Below, in pieces: positions 14,451 to 22,064 of a stretch of 22,080 nucleotides of DNA. The position numbers and the translations under genes are program-made. The stretch lies in NCBI GenBank assembly GCA_944358495.1, contig CALVRF010000012.1, positions 1-22,080 on the forward strand, given 5' to 3'. The notes below the pieces were generated by a model, which searched no databases, was not told the DNA's origin, and saw only the letters and a list, made by a program, of their open reading frames with translations. How positions within the stretch are numbered: the stretch's first letter is position 1; each line of letters begins with the position of its first letter. This DNA is from an uncultured Bacilli bacterium. Lineage in GTDB: Bacteria > Bacillota_I > Bacilli_A > RF39 > UBA660.

Positions 14451-15651
14451 ATCTACTATAAAATCTTTGACCAACTGGTGGTAATTGGGTAAGCCAAGTT
14501 CTAGGGTCAATATTATATCTCGCCCCATCGCCTGTTAAGGTAAAGAAGTCGACCATGTATTCACCATTAAATAACTTGACATCTACGTGCGAACCGGTAC
14601 ATCCACAAGTAGCTCCATGATTAGGATTACCACCTTGCGTTCCTATTTGAGTTGTATAATAAACCACTTGGTTAGTTGATACCGTCACTGTTTTTAAATG
14701 ATAATAAACGGTTGTATAATTTCTTCCGTTAACATTATGAACAATATAAACTACTTTTTCACCACAACCAGAGGTAACAACTCTAACTCTTCCTGTCGTA
14801 ATAGCATATACCGGCGCTCCTTCATAATTGGCTATATCAATCGCATTATGAACTGATGAACCTTTCCAGTTTTGGGTTACTCTACCTTGGGTTAATGGGA
14901 TATAAAAGCCATTAGCATTTCCGCCACCGGTGACGCTGCCACCTCCCGTATTAATAGCAGGAGGATTAACTCTGGCTTGACAAGTGGACATATCTTCGTT
15001 TCCTTTACAGCCCATACTTCTAAGGGTATTAACATAATTCATAAAATTTTGATATTCTTGTTCATAAGTTTGAGAAGCATCCGTTAACTCCTCGACTTGG
15101 GCAGATAACTTTTGAACTAAAGAACTTAACTGAGTTTCTTTTTCTTTTAACTGTTGCTGTTCAGCTGATAAATCACGCTGATTTTGTTCAAGTTTTTTGA
15201 CATCATTATTATAAGAGGTAATTAATTCATCATTATAATTAGATAATTGTTCAGCAACGGATACTCGATAAATAAAATCAGTAAACGTACTGGCCCCAAA
15301 GGCATATTCTAAATAGGCTGATTCTCCATTAGATATTTGAACAAACCTTATAATTTCTTTTATTTCGGCATCTTTTTTATCGATAGACTCTTCAAGATTT
15401 TGAATTTCTTGTTTTAAATTAGTAATTTCGGTTTCAATGTTTTGAATATCTGTCTCAACTTGTTCTTTTTCAGCTAAAGCTTCTTCTTTTTCTGCTTCAG
15501 TCATTTTCTTTTTATCGTCAGCGGCCTTTTTAGCATTTAAGGCGGCTTCAGCTTTGGCAATATATTCATCTAATGTTTCAGCACTAACATTATTTACCGA
15601 AAGACAAAAACATAAAATAGCACTTATAAACAATATACAACTTTTCTTCAT
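14449..15651 (-). CDS. Secreted coiled-coil M23 (LytM) peptidase paralogue C, HxD variant
   Basis: The 400-residue protein has a signal peptide (about 1-24), a coiled coil (about 27-205), the Cys pair 215/224, a Gly-rich linker (about 236-247), and an M23 domain from about 249. H268 and D272 (HNAID) and H318 (YYHLKT) are present, but the last motif is H355-V-D357, as in copy A. The M23 region also carries Cys296, Cys349 and Cys351. It ends in RFYSR. The start follows GGAGAG, which overlaps the stop of the YgjP gene 8 bp upstream, so the two share an operon. Whether Asp can replace His as a zinc ligand decides between a variant peptidase and a non-catalytic activator like EnvC. Confidence 0.88.
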   Translation of the reverse strand: MKKSCILFISAILCFCLSVNNVSAETLDEYIAKAEAALNAKKAADDKKKMTEAEKEEALAEKEQVETDIQNIETEITNLKQEIQNLEESIDKKDAEIKEIIRFVQISNGESAYLEYAFGASTFTDFIYRVSVAEQLSNYNDELITSYNNDVKKLEQNQRDLSAEQQQLKEKETQLSSLVQKLSAQVEELTDASQTYEQEYQNFMNYVNTLRSMGCKGNEDMSTCQARVNPPAINTGGGSVTGGGNANGFYIPLTQGRVTQNWKGSSVHNAIDIANYEGAPVYAITTGRVRVVTSGCGEKVVYIVHNVNGRNYTTVYYHLKTVTVSTNQVVYYTTQIGTQGGNPNHGATCGCTGSHVDVKLFNGEYMVDFFTLTGDGARYNIDPRTWLTQLPPVGQRFYSR

Positions 15652-15659
15652 AAACTCTC

Positions 15660-16304
15660 CTATTCTTTTAATACTTTTACGGCTTTTTTATAATTTGGCA
15701 TATATTTTTCTACAGTTTGCCAAAACTCTTTGGAATGATCAAAGTGAACTAAATGACTTAATTCATGAATAACAACATAATCGATTATAAAGGTATTATA
15801 TCTAATTAATTTAGAATTTAAGGTTACCGATAAATCCCTTCGATTACAAACTCCCCATCTAGTTTTCATTTTTCTAATTTTAAGTTTCGGGAAAGGAATG
15901 TTTTCTTCAAATAACTGATAACAATAATTTAGTCTTTCTTCAAAAACTTCTAAAGTTTTTTTCTTTAACCACTTTTGCAATTCTTTTTCATCCGAAACAT
16001 ATATTTTATAATCATCGATTTCTAGTTTATCAAATGGTACTTTTATTATATCATATTTTTCGCCTAAATAATAAAATTCATTTTCTTTTTCGTTACGGTT
16101 TTTCATTTTACTGATAACTTTTCTAAGAAAATCTTGTTGTTCATCTAATAAATTTTTAACCATTCTTTTAGTGGTGAACATATTAGTTGTTACATAAATA
16201 GTTAAATCTTCTTTAACTTTTATGTAAGTATTTTTATTATTTTTAATAACCATTTCGACATTATATTTTTTACCATCTAGTTTATATTCAAAAGTTTTTA
16301 CCAT
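15660..16304 (-). CDS. YgjP-like M48-type metallopeptidase
   Basis: A cytosolic protein of 214 residues in the YgjP/DUF45 (WLM-related) family, with an N-terminal beta-rich half and a C-terminal zinc-peptidase half. It has the family motif KTRWGVCN (147-154), zinc site HELSH (180-184) and a third ligand in HFDHSKEFW (H190). Known homologues are predicted peptidases without a well-defined substrate. I chose the ATG at 16304, which follows AAGGTGG with 5 nt spacing. The longest ORF starts at a GTG 9 nt upstream that lies inside the ribosome-binding site. It is first in an operon with M23 paralogue C. Confidence 0.87.
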   Translation of the reverse strand: MVKTFEYKLDGKKYNVEMVIKNNKNTYIKVKEDLTIYVTTNMFTTKRMVKNLLDEQQDFLRKVISKMKNRNEKENEFYYLGEKYDIIKVPFDKLEIDDYKIYVSDEKELQKWLKKKTLEVFEERLNYCYQLFEENIPFPKLKIRKMKTRWGVCNRRDLSVTLNSKLIRYNTFIIDYVVIHELSHLVHFDHSKEFWQTVEKYMPNYKKAVKVLKE

Positions 16305-16321
16305 TAATACCACCTTATATT

Positions 16322-16350
16322 ATTTTAACACATTTCATTATAAAAAACAA
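16322..16350 (-). promoter_or_regulatory. Promoter of the YgjP/M23-C operon
   Basis: TTGTTT (16345-16350), 17 bp, TAAAAT (16322-16327) preceded by TG on the minus strand. It lies in the T tail of the upstream terminator. Confidence 0.6.
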
Positions 16351-16389
16351 AAAGCTTATCTATGACTTGATATTCACAAATAAGCTTTT
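16350..16389 (-). terminator. Terminator overlapping the stop of the 44-aa gene
   Basis: A 10-bp stem AAAAGCTTAT/ATAAGCTTTT (16350-16359 and 16380-16389), whose 20-nt loop can pair further, followed by a T-rich tail on the minus strand. The stop 16388-16390 begins in the stem. Confidence 0.8.
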
Positions 16390-16522
16390 AATTGTTTGTT
16401 TTTTCTAATTCAATTTCTTTTTTTAAATTTTGTAATTTTAATAGTTCTAATTCTTTTTCTAATTGTTTAATTATTTCATTTAATTCTTCTTCGGATAGTT
16501 CTTTTAATTTATCTTCTAACAT
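16388..16522 (-). CDS. Small coiled-coil protein, 44 aa
   Basis: The ATG at 16520-16522 follows AAAGGAAAAGCTT and the frame ends at TAA 16388-16390, 4 codons into a strong terminator stem. The peptide starts MLEDKLKELSEEELNEIIK and is almost entirely Leu, Glu, Lys and Ile with heptad spacing, so it should form one amphipathic or coiled-coil helix. It overlaps the end of the DUF6273-like gene by 14 bp, in another frame, which suggests translational coupling. The upstream protein also ends in a coiled coil, so the two may interact. Function unknown. Confidence 0.7.
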   Translation of the reverse strand: MLEDKLKELSEEELNEIIKQLEKELELLKLQNLKKEIELEKTNN

Positions 16523-17399
16523 AAGCTTTTCCTTTAGTACTTGGTGTTAGTTCTTCTAACTGTTTATCCAAAGCATCAGACTTTTGTTTTTCTATGTTGA
16601 TGGCGGATTTTAACCTTAAGATTTCGGCAATTAATTTTTCCTTTCTAGCCACTTCTTCTTTAATTTCTGATGTTTCCGCACTTAATCTTTGCTTGATAAG
16701 TTCTAACCTAGCTAAATCTAAAAGTTGGTCTTCATCATAAGCAGTTTCTCTACTTGGAATAATATCTTTAATAAACAAGGTATTTAAATCTTCATATAAC
16801 CTAGATTGTTCAAATGTCCCATCAAACATCGGACGGCGGTCAATTGATAAACCGGCTAATAAGACATGTCTCGCTAATAATAGATGATTGTCTTCGTCGA
16901 CAAGCCATTCAATAGGTTCAACCTTATACCAAGTATCACCTATTTGACAAACCTTTTGATTTTTAAATGAATATTCTAGAGCATTTTGGCCTTTAATCTC
17001 ATAAACTTTTCCAGTAGTAGTTAAAGGACTAGATAATTCTTGCAATATAGTTGTTTGGGGAAACTCACCATATTGAACTATTTTGATACCATCAAACTCT
17101 ATCGCTTTGTTTAAAATTTCATTCCAAGCTTCTGCTGTCAGCTTAACAATTGGACGAACTCCGCATCTATTTGCTGAATTTGTAACACCAAATTTACCCT
17201 CATTTTGAACAATATAAAATTTATTATTTAAAGTATTTATTGTTGATAGATAGTAGCTCATAAACTCACTTTCATCATTATGTCTATTCATCGCAACGGC
17301 TAAATCAGTTGGCTTAGCTAGCAAACCACATCTTTCAATAACTTCTGAAGTTTCCGATATTTTTTTTGACGGCAAAGTTATTTCTATTATTCCATCCAT
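16509..17399 (-). CDS. DUF6273-like protein with C-terminal coiled coil, 296 aa
   Basis: No enzyme motif is recognisable. The N-terminal part has LLAKPTDLAVAMN, FYIVQNEGKFGV and RCGVRPIVKL; the middle has VKIVQYGEFPQ-like IVQYGEFPQTT, WYKVEPIEWLV, NHLLLARHVLL and SRLYEDLNTLF. These are the hallmarks I associate with DUF6273 domains (cell-surface or phage-like proteins in gut Firmicutes), with the order suggesting parts of two units. Residues about 225-285 form a coiled coil (EIKEEVARKEKLIAEIL). No signal peptide is seen, so it is probably cytosolic, unlike many DUF6273 proteins. It has its own promoter at 17439-17467 and a weak ribosome-binding site, and overlaps the 44-aa gene. Confidence 0.72.
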   Translation of the reverse strand: MDGIIEITLPSKKISETSEVIERCGLLAKPTDLAVAMNRHNDESEFMSYYLSTINTLNNKFYIVQNEGKFGVTNSANRCGVRPIVKLTAEAWNEILNKAIEFDGIKIVQYGEFPQTTILQELSSPLTTTGKVYEIKGQNALEYSFKNQKVCQIGDTWYKVEPIEWLVDEDNHLLLARHVLLAGLSIDRRPMFDGTFEQSRLYEDLNTLFIKDIIPSRETAYDEDQLLDLARLELIKQRLSAETSEIKEEVARKEKLIAEILRLKSAINIEKQKSDALDKQLEELTPSTKGKAYVRR

Positions 17400-17438
17400 A
17401 AAATCACTCTTTCTTTAAAAACTTATTGAATGACTTTT

Positions 17439-17467
17439 ATTATATATTAATTTGGGAAGAAAAGCAA
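17439..17467 (-). promoter_or_regulatory. Promoter of the DUF6273-like gene
   Basis: TTGCTT (17462-17467), 17 bp, TATAAT (17439-17444) on the minus strand, about 40 bp before the ATG at 17399. Confidence 0.7.
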
Positions 17468-17470
17468 ACA

Positions 17471-17491
17471 AAAACGGGATATCCCCGTTTT
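17471..17491 (-). terminator. Terminator overlapping the stop of the sulfotransferase gene
   Basis: An 8-bp stem AAAACGGG/CCCGTTTT (17471-17478 and 17484-17491), loop of 5, then T5GTTT on the minus strand. The stop codon 17490-17492 begins in the stem. Confidence 0.85.
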
Positions 17492-19181
17492 AATCAAACC
17501 ATACATCTCCAAAGGTATATTTAAAGGCTCTATAAGCATATTTCTTTGAAGTGTAATTAAACTGTCTAATTAAGTTGCCATCTTCATCATATTCACCAAA
17601 TGAGTGGTCTTTACCTGAACTTACGACAATGTTATCACCAAAATATTCAATGCTACTAACAATACTAGAATATGGAACATCAAAGCTGTCAACTAATTCG
17701 TAAGTTTTTTCATTTTCATCGACTAAATATTTATAGAACATTGAATGGGTGCCATCTTCATAGGTTCCGACCCCTGGATAATTAGACCAATCAAAGTCTG
17801 GTCTGGTTCTTGCTCCGCCATAGTTATTATTAAAAATAGTAATGTAATACTGACCATCTTCTAAATCATCAGAAGTGGTGTAGGTTACGGTGTGCTGGCC
17901 AGCATGAGAAACAAAGTCTCCTACTTTTTCATAGGCTAAGTCCTCATAAGAAGTGCCTTCAAGCATACTATCGTCGACTAGTAAATATTCTATTTCTGGA
18001 TTGTCATAGAAGTTATTAATTCTAATAATTGAGCTAGTCTCTCTACTGCTTAATAAAATATCTTTACCATCTATTACTTGCAGGCTATTTAAGTGAATCC
18101 AATCTAATTCGTCACCACCATAAGTATTACCTTGTTCAGGTACAGTTGCGGTATCATAGAAATCACTTAAATAATCATGCATATCTAATACTTCTTCAAC
18201 CTTTTTAGTATCTAAATCTAAAGTAATTACCCTATCTTCAATGGTGTCAGCACCAGCTTTATTAGCTAAAATAACTAATTTATTGTTATCTTCATCATAG
18301 ACAAAGTCATGATGCATAATATAACCATCAATATCATAGAAATCAACTATTTTTCCAGTACTATCTACTCTAATAAAGCCATCTTTTTTATAACAATAAA
18401 TCATATCATTATCAATAAAGATAATGCGGTCGGTTCGATAAGAATCTAAGTCTAACTCAGACCTTAAAGTGCCATCGTTATCATATAAATAAATATTGGA
18501 ATTAAAGTTTTTATCGTGACCTAACAAAGCATATAATCCATCTGTTAACTCGGCTTTGCTATCACCGTTTTCGACATCTAATTGAACATCAACATCGGAA
18601 TCAGTATTTGGCATATCAATACTGATTTCTTTAGTTTGAACAACTTCGTCATCTTTTTTTAATTCTAAAGTTAAATTATTTTCTTTACCAGGAACTAATC
18701 CAATAATTTGATATTCATAGTCCGGTCCATCTTTTTCAATCAATGTTCTGGTGAAGTCAGTGGTATCATCAGCTTTAATCGTATAATCTAGTGTAGCATT
18801 ATCTTCACTATTATAATAAATATTAATACCACTACTATTAGTACCATAAGGATTGACTATCATTAATGGTTCTTCTAAAGTATAATCATTATTATTTAAT
18901 AATTCTTTAATTTTATCTTCAATAATATTTTGATATGTTTCGGTAAAAATATCAATATCTTTATCCTTTTCAACATAATAGATGTTTTCTCCATAATTAT
19001 CATTTAAAACAATATCGATGTGATTTCTAAGCCAGTTTTCATTAGTTAAATTACGTTTATGAATTTCTGGATAAACAAACTTCACAATTACAAAAATAAT
19101 AATGATTAGTAAAATAATAGCTAGTAAAATAAACTTGTATTTTTTTATAAAACCCCAAACCTTTGACAAAATATTTTTCAC
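17490..19181 (-). CDS. Membrane-anchored arylsulfate sulfotransferase (AssT family)
   Basis: AssT enzymes move sulfate from a phenolic sulfate ester to another phenol through a sulfo-histidine, without PAPS, outside the cell membrane. This 563-residue protein has one N-terminal membrane helix (about 15-36, preceded by basic residues) and a small beta domain (about 100-200) like the Arylsulfotran N-terminal domain. A propeller-like domain with the family motifs follows: MHHDFVYDEDNN (H290/H291), DWIHLNSL (H363) and LLSSRETSSIIRI (R380), and SHAGQHTVTY (H430, the likely sulfated His by position). It starts with GTG at 19179-19181 after GGAGGT. It lies downstream of a permease (19255-20841), but with a terminator between. 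No sulfatase is in the window. Confidence 0.87.
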   Translation of the reverse strand: MKNILSKVWGFIKKYKFILLAIILLIIIIFVIVKFVYPEIHKRNLTNENWLRNHIDIVLNDNYGENIYYVEKDKDIDIFTETYQNIIEDKIKELLNNNDYTLEEPLMIVNPYGTNSSGINIYYNSEDNATLDYTIKADDTTDFTRTLIEKDGPDYEYQIIGLVPGKENNLTLELKKDDEVVQTKEISIDMPNTDSDVDVQLDVENGDSKAELTDGLYALLGHDKNFNSNIYLYDNDGTLRSELDLDSYRTDRIIFIDNDMIYCYKKDGFIRVDSTGKIVDFYDIDGYIMHHDFVYDEDNNKLVILANKAGADTIEDRVITLDLDTKKVEEVLDMHDYLSDFYDTATVPEQGNTYGGDELDWIHLNSLQVIDGKDILLSSRETSSIIRINNFYDNPEIEYLLVDDSMLEGTSYEDLAYEKVGDFVSHAGQHTVTYTTSDDLEDGQYYITIFNNNYGGARTRPDFDWSNYPGVGTYEDGTHSMFYKYLVDENEKTYELVDSFDVPYSSIVSSIEYFGDNIVVSSGKDHSFGEYDEDGNLIRQFNYTSKKYAYRAFKYTFGDVWFD

Positions 19182-19231
19182 GCTTTATACCTCCATTTTA
19201 AATATATTAAATTTACGTGAAAATTATATGA

Positions 19232-19256
19232 AAAAAGTTCCTTTTGGGAACTTTTT
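19232..19256 (-). terminator. Terminator overlapping the stop of the permease gene
   Basis: A perfect 10-bp stem AAAAAGTTCC/GGAACTTTTT (19232-19241 and 19247-19256), loop TTTTG, followed by a T tail on the minus strand. The stop codon 19255-19257 begins in the stem. A TATAAT just beyond it (19223-19228) may help drive the sulfotransferase. Confidence 0.85.
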
Positions 19257-20841
19257 ACATAACAGCTAAAATGCAGCAAATTAATAAAATAATTAAGAAT
19301 ACTGCTAAAGCGAATTTCCAAATGTATTTAAACCAATGAGTCCATTTGACACCGAAATAGCTTAAACCAGCAATTAGAATTACACTTGTTGGGAATATAA
19401 TCATACCAACACCTGCAACTGATTGGATTAATAACCCAACAATTGATAAAGCATCAGCATCAAAGTTCATAACGTATGGCGTTAAACCGGCTAACAAGTA
19501 ATATAAATCATTATAGAAGAAGCTTCCAATTAATGAGGCAACTCCAGTAATAATTACATTAAAGTCATCAGATAAGCCAAATGTCTGAGCATAGATAGTA
19601 TCAACTAAAGTTCCAGTTCCACTATATGAAGCTTGGTATAAAATAGTTAAAATAACACTAGCTAATGCAGCATAAATTGCGGTTGGTAACATTTTCTTCA
19701 CACCAGCAATAAAGCTTTCAACGAATTCTCCTAATTTTAATTTGTAAATCCAAGCAATTATAGCAGCAGCTACAATCATCATGAATACAAATTCGGCATT
19801 ACCCCAATATCCTAAAGCATTGCTTCCACTTAATAAGTGTTCAAAGATAGCAAAATCTCCGATTTTAACTTCCATGATAGCAGTATGGATATCATTGAAA
19901 AATTCAATATCAAATGAATAATACCAATTGTACATACCTACTAAAGATACGATAAGCATTAAGACGAAAATTACAATTAATGGAATTGTACTAACTGTCT
20001 TTTTAGTAGTTACTTTCTTAACATCTTTAGCTACAGCTAAGCTAGCTGTATTTTTCTTACTTGATGCCTTTTTAGTTTTTGTCGTTGTTTTCTTGGTGGC
20101 TGCTTTTTTAGTTGTTCCTTTAGCAGCTTTTTTAGTTTCAGCTTTTACTTCTTTCTTAGCCTCTGTTTTAGTTTCTTTTTTAGCTTCTTTAACTTCTTTT
20201 TTAGTATCAGCTTTAGCTATCGCTTTAACAGCAGTACTACGTTTACTAAATTTTAATACAAAGAAGATTAAAATGGCTGTAAGAAGTACTAGTAAAATCA
20301 CTTTAGCCCAAATTTCATTGCTCATATCTAAAGATAAAATGTTTTTAGTATAACCTGTAACATTAAAGCCATAGGTTGAAGCAATAGATCCTACCAATAG
20401 AGCTCCTACTGTTGAAGCCAAGGCAGTAATTTTATCGTAATTTAAAGCTAAAATTACAGCGCCAAATAATGGAACTAAAACAAATAGTGGTAAAACTAAA
20501 CCAGTTACTGATGAAAGAATAACAAAGAAGATAATTGTAAAGATAACAAATCTTTTCTCTTTACCTTCGAACTTTTTAGTTATTTTATCAGTCCAAGCAG
20601 TTAAAGCTCCAGTTTTTTCCATCACTCCATATAGTCCGCCAATAACAGCAAACACAACTATATAAAGAGCAAAGGTTAAAATAGTTGAAACTGGTACACC
20701 AACTAAATCAAATAGCCCTACAGCATCAATACCATTGGTGGTTAATTCACCATCTGAATAAGTACCTACAGGAATTATCCAACTTAAAACGACAAAAATT
20801 AAGAAAGATATTCCGATTGCTTTAAGTAAATTCCTTTTCAC
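19255..20841 (-). CDS. YfcC-like/ion-transporter-superfamily permease with Lys-rich cytoplasmic loop
   Basis: A polytopic membrane protein of 528 residues with two blocks of helices. The first block (about 1-200) has WIIPVGTYSDGEL, FAVIGGLYGVMEKTGALTAW and SSVTGLVLPLFVLVPLF; the second (about 290-528) includes ALASVILTILYQASYSGTG. The pattern is like YfcC and related C4-dicarboxylate or short-chain acid carriers, although the substrate cannot be named. Between them, residues about 202-285 are an insertion made nearly only of Lys, Ala, Thr and Glu (for example KKEVKAETKKAAKGTTKK), like a bacterial histone-H1 tail, and predicted cytoplasmic. I chose the GTG at 20841 because of a strong GGGAGG upstream; no ATG competes. 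The promoter is at 20863-20891. Confidence 0.8.
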   Translation of the reverse strand: MKRNLLKAIGISFLIFVVLSWIIPVGTYSDGELTTNGIDAVGLFDLVGVPVSTILTFALYIVVFAVIGGLYGVMEKTGALTAWTDKITKKFEGKEKRFVIFTIIFFVILSSVTGLVLPLFVLVPLFGAVILALNYDKITALASTVGALLVGSIASTYGFNVTGYTKNILSLDMSNEIWAKVILLVLLTAILIFFVLKFSKRSTAVKAIAKADTKKEVKEAKKETKTEAKKEVKAETKKAAKGTTKKAATKKTTTKTKKASSKKNTASLAVAKDVKKVTTKKTVSTIPLIVIFVLMLIVSLVGMYNWYYSFDIEFFNDIHTAIMEVKIGDFAIFEHLLSGSNALGYWGNAEFVFMMIVAAAIIAWIYKLKLGEFVESFIAGVKKMLPTAIYAALASVILTILYQASYSGTGTLVDTIYAQTFGLSDDFNVIITGVASLIGSFFYNDLYYLLAGLTPYVMNFDADALSIVGLLIQSVAGVGMIIFPTSVILIAGLSYFGVKWTHWFKYIWKFALAVFLIILLICCILAVM

Positions 20842-20862
20842 TTTTCTCTACCTCCCAGTGTA

Positions 20863-20891
20863 ATTATATCAAAAAACACTTATAATATAAA
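20863..20891 (-). promoter_or_regulatory. Promoter of the permease gene
   Basis: TTTATA (20886-20891), 17 bp, TATAAT (20863-20868) preceded by TG on the minus strand. It diverges from the radical SAM gene promoter at 20980-20988. Confidence 0.68.
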
Positions 20892-20979
20892 GGATTTTAA
20901 TGATTTTTTTTGATTTTTCATAACTTTTTCACAGTAATAACTTTTTCTGTACAAAAATATTTTTTTATATGGAAAACCG

Positions 20980-20988
20980 TGTTATACT
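20980..20988 (+). promoter_or_regulatory. Extended -10 promoter of the radical SAM gene
   Basis: TGTTATACT with only a T-rich -35. Transcription would start near 20995, right at the GGTGAT ribosome-binding site, so the leader is only about 11 nt. Confidence 0.55.
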
Positions 20989-21005
20989 ATTTTTGGTGAT
21001 TTTTG

Positions 21006-21941
21006 ATGAATGATTTTCCTTATTCAAATACCAACAAAAGGTATCATACATTAGATTATTTTTATAAAAACAAATTTGGCTGTAAGGTGTGTAAAATAAG
21101 CTTAAATGCGGGATTTACTTGTCCGAATATTGATGGAACTTTAGGAACTAAAGGTTGCATTTATTGTTCGAAGAGTGGTAGTGGTGAATTTGGTGGCAAT
21201 AAGAATGATGATTTAATTACTCAGTTTGAAAGTGTAAAAAAAGTAATGGATAAAAAATGGCCAAATAGTAAATATATTGGTTATTTTCAAGCTAGAAGTA
21301 ATACTTATGCACCTTTAAATATTTTAAAAGAAAAATATGAAACTATTTTAAAATTAGATAATGTGGTTGGTCTATCTATAGCAACTAGACCAGACTGCAT
21401 AAGTGATGAATGTTTGGATTATTTAGATAGGTTAAATAAAAAAACTTTTTTGACTGTGGAACTTGGCTTACAAACAATTCATGAAAAAACGACTAAGTTA
21501 ATTAATCGCTGTCATGATTTAAAATGTTTTGAGGATATGGTGAAAAAGTTAAAACAAAAAAATATTTTTACGGTTGTTCATATTATTAATGGACTTCCTG
21601 ATGAAACAAAAGATATGATGATAGAGACCGTTAAATATTTAAATAATTTAAATATTGATGGGATTAAAATACATATGCTTAGTGTATTAAAAGATACACC
21701 TTTAGCTAAGTTATATGAAATAAAACCTTTCCATTTATTAAGTGAAGAAGAATATGTGGATATTGTTTGTGACCAGTTAGAATATTTAAAACCAGAGATT
21801 GTTATTCAAAGATTAACCGGAGACCCAATGACTGATGATTTAATAGCGCCTTTATGGCTACCTAAAAAAACACAAGTTTTAAATGACATTGATAAAGAAA
21901 TGGCAAAAAGGAATTCTTATCAAGGAATTAAGGTAAAATAA
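21006..21941 (+). CDS. TIGR01212-type radical SAM protein, YtqA/MnmL family
   Basis: A cytosolic iron-sulfur enzyme of 311 residues. The start is family-typical (RYHTLDYFYKNKFG), and the cluster motif has Cys at 39, 51 and 54 (CPNIDG...GCIYC, spacing 11 and 2). Radical SAM beta-barrel landmarks include GYFQARSNTYAP, GLSIATRPDC, VELGLQTI and HIINGLPDETKDMM. The end contains VIQRLTGDP. In Bacillus subtilis YtqA was reported as MnmL, acting with MnmM (YtqB) in converting cmnm5s2U to mnm5s2U of tRNA wobble uridine. No methyltransferase partner lies within the window. The Met at 21006 fits GGTGAT with about 5 nt; the longer frame starts with TTG at 21003. Confidence 0.85.
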   Translation: MNDFPYSNTNKRYHTLDYFYKNKFGCKVCKISLNAGFTCPNIDGTLGTKGCIYCSKSGSGEFGGNKNDDLITQFESVKKVMDKKWPNSKYIGYFQARSNTYAPLNILKEKYETILKLDNVVGLSIATRPDCISDECLDYLDRLNKKTFLTVELGLQTIHEKTTKLINRCHDLKCFEDMVKKLKQKNIFTVVHIINGLPDETKDMMIETVKYLNNLNIDGIKIHMLSVLKDTPLAKLYEIKPFHLLSEEEYVDIVCDQLEYLKPEIVIQRLTGDPMTDDLIAPLWLPKKTQVLNDIDKEMAKRNSYQGIKVK

Positions 21942-21980
21942 AACTAACAAGAACTTTCATAAGCGTTTTGTTAGTTTTTT
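21941..21980 (+). terminator. Terminator of the radical SAM gene
   Basis: A 10-bp stem AAACTAACAA/TTGTTAGTTT (21941-21950 and 21968-21977) with a 17-nt loop, followed by a T run. The stop codon 21939-21941 touches the stem. Confidence 0.82.
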
Positions 21981-22032
21981 ATTGTATTTGATATTAAGCT
22001 ATTACATACTTATCACTGGACAGTTTTTATAT

Positions 22033-22064
22033 AATAAAAACAAGGGGTTTCATACTTTGCCCCT
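22033..22064 (-). terminator. Weak terminator of a gene beyond the right edge
   Basis: On the minus strand AGGGG...CCCCT (22060-22064 and 22043-22047, as plus arms) is followed by TTGTTTTTAT. The 5-bp stem is short, so this is tentative. 21981-22080 holds no convincing ORF. Confidence 0.4.

Noticed and set aside
19928..20353. 141-aa plus-strand hydrophobic ORF
   Set aside because: It is the complement of the Lys/Ala/Thr-rich loop, which reads as Phe/Leu/Val/Ser by composition alone.
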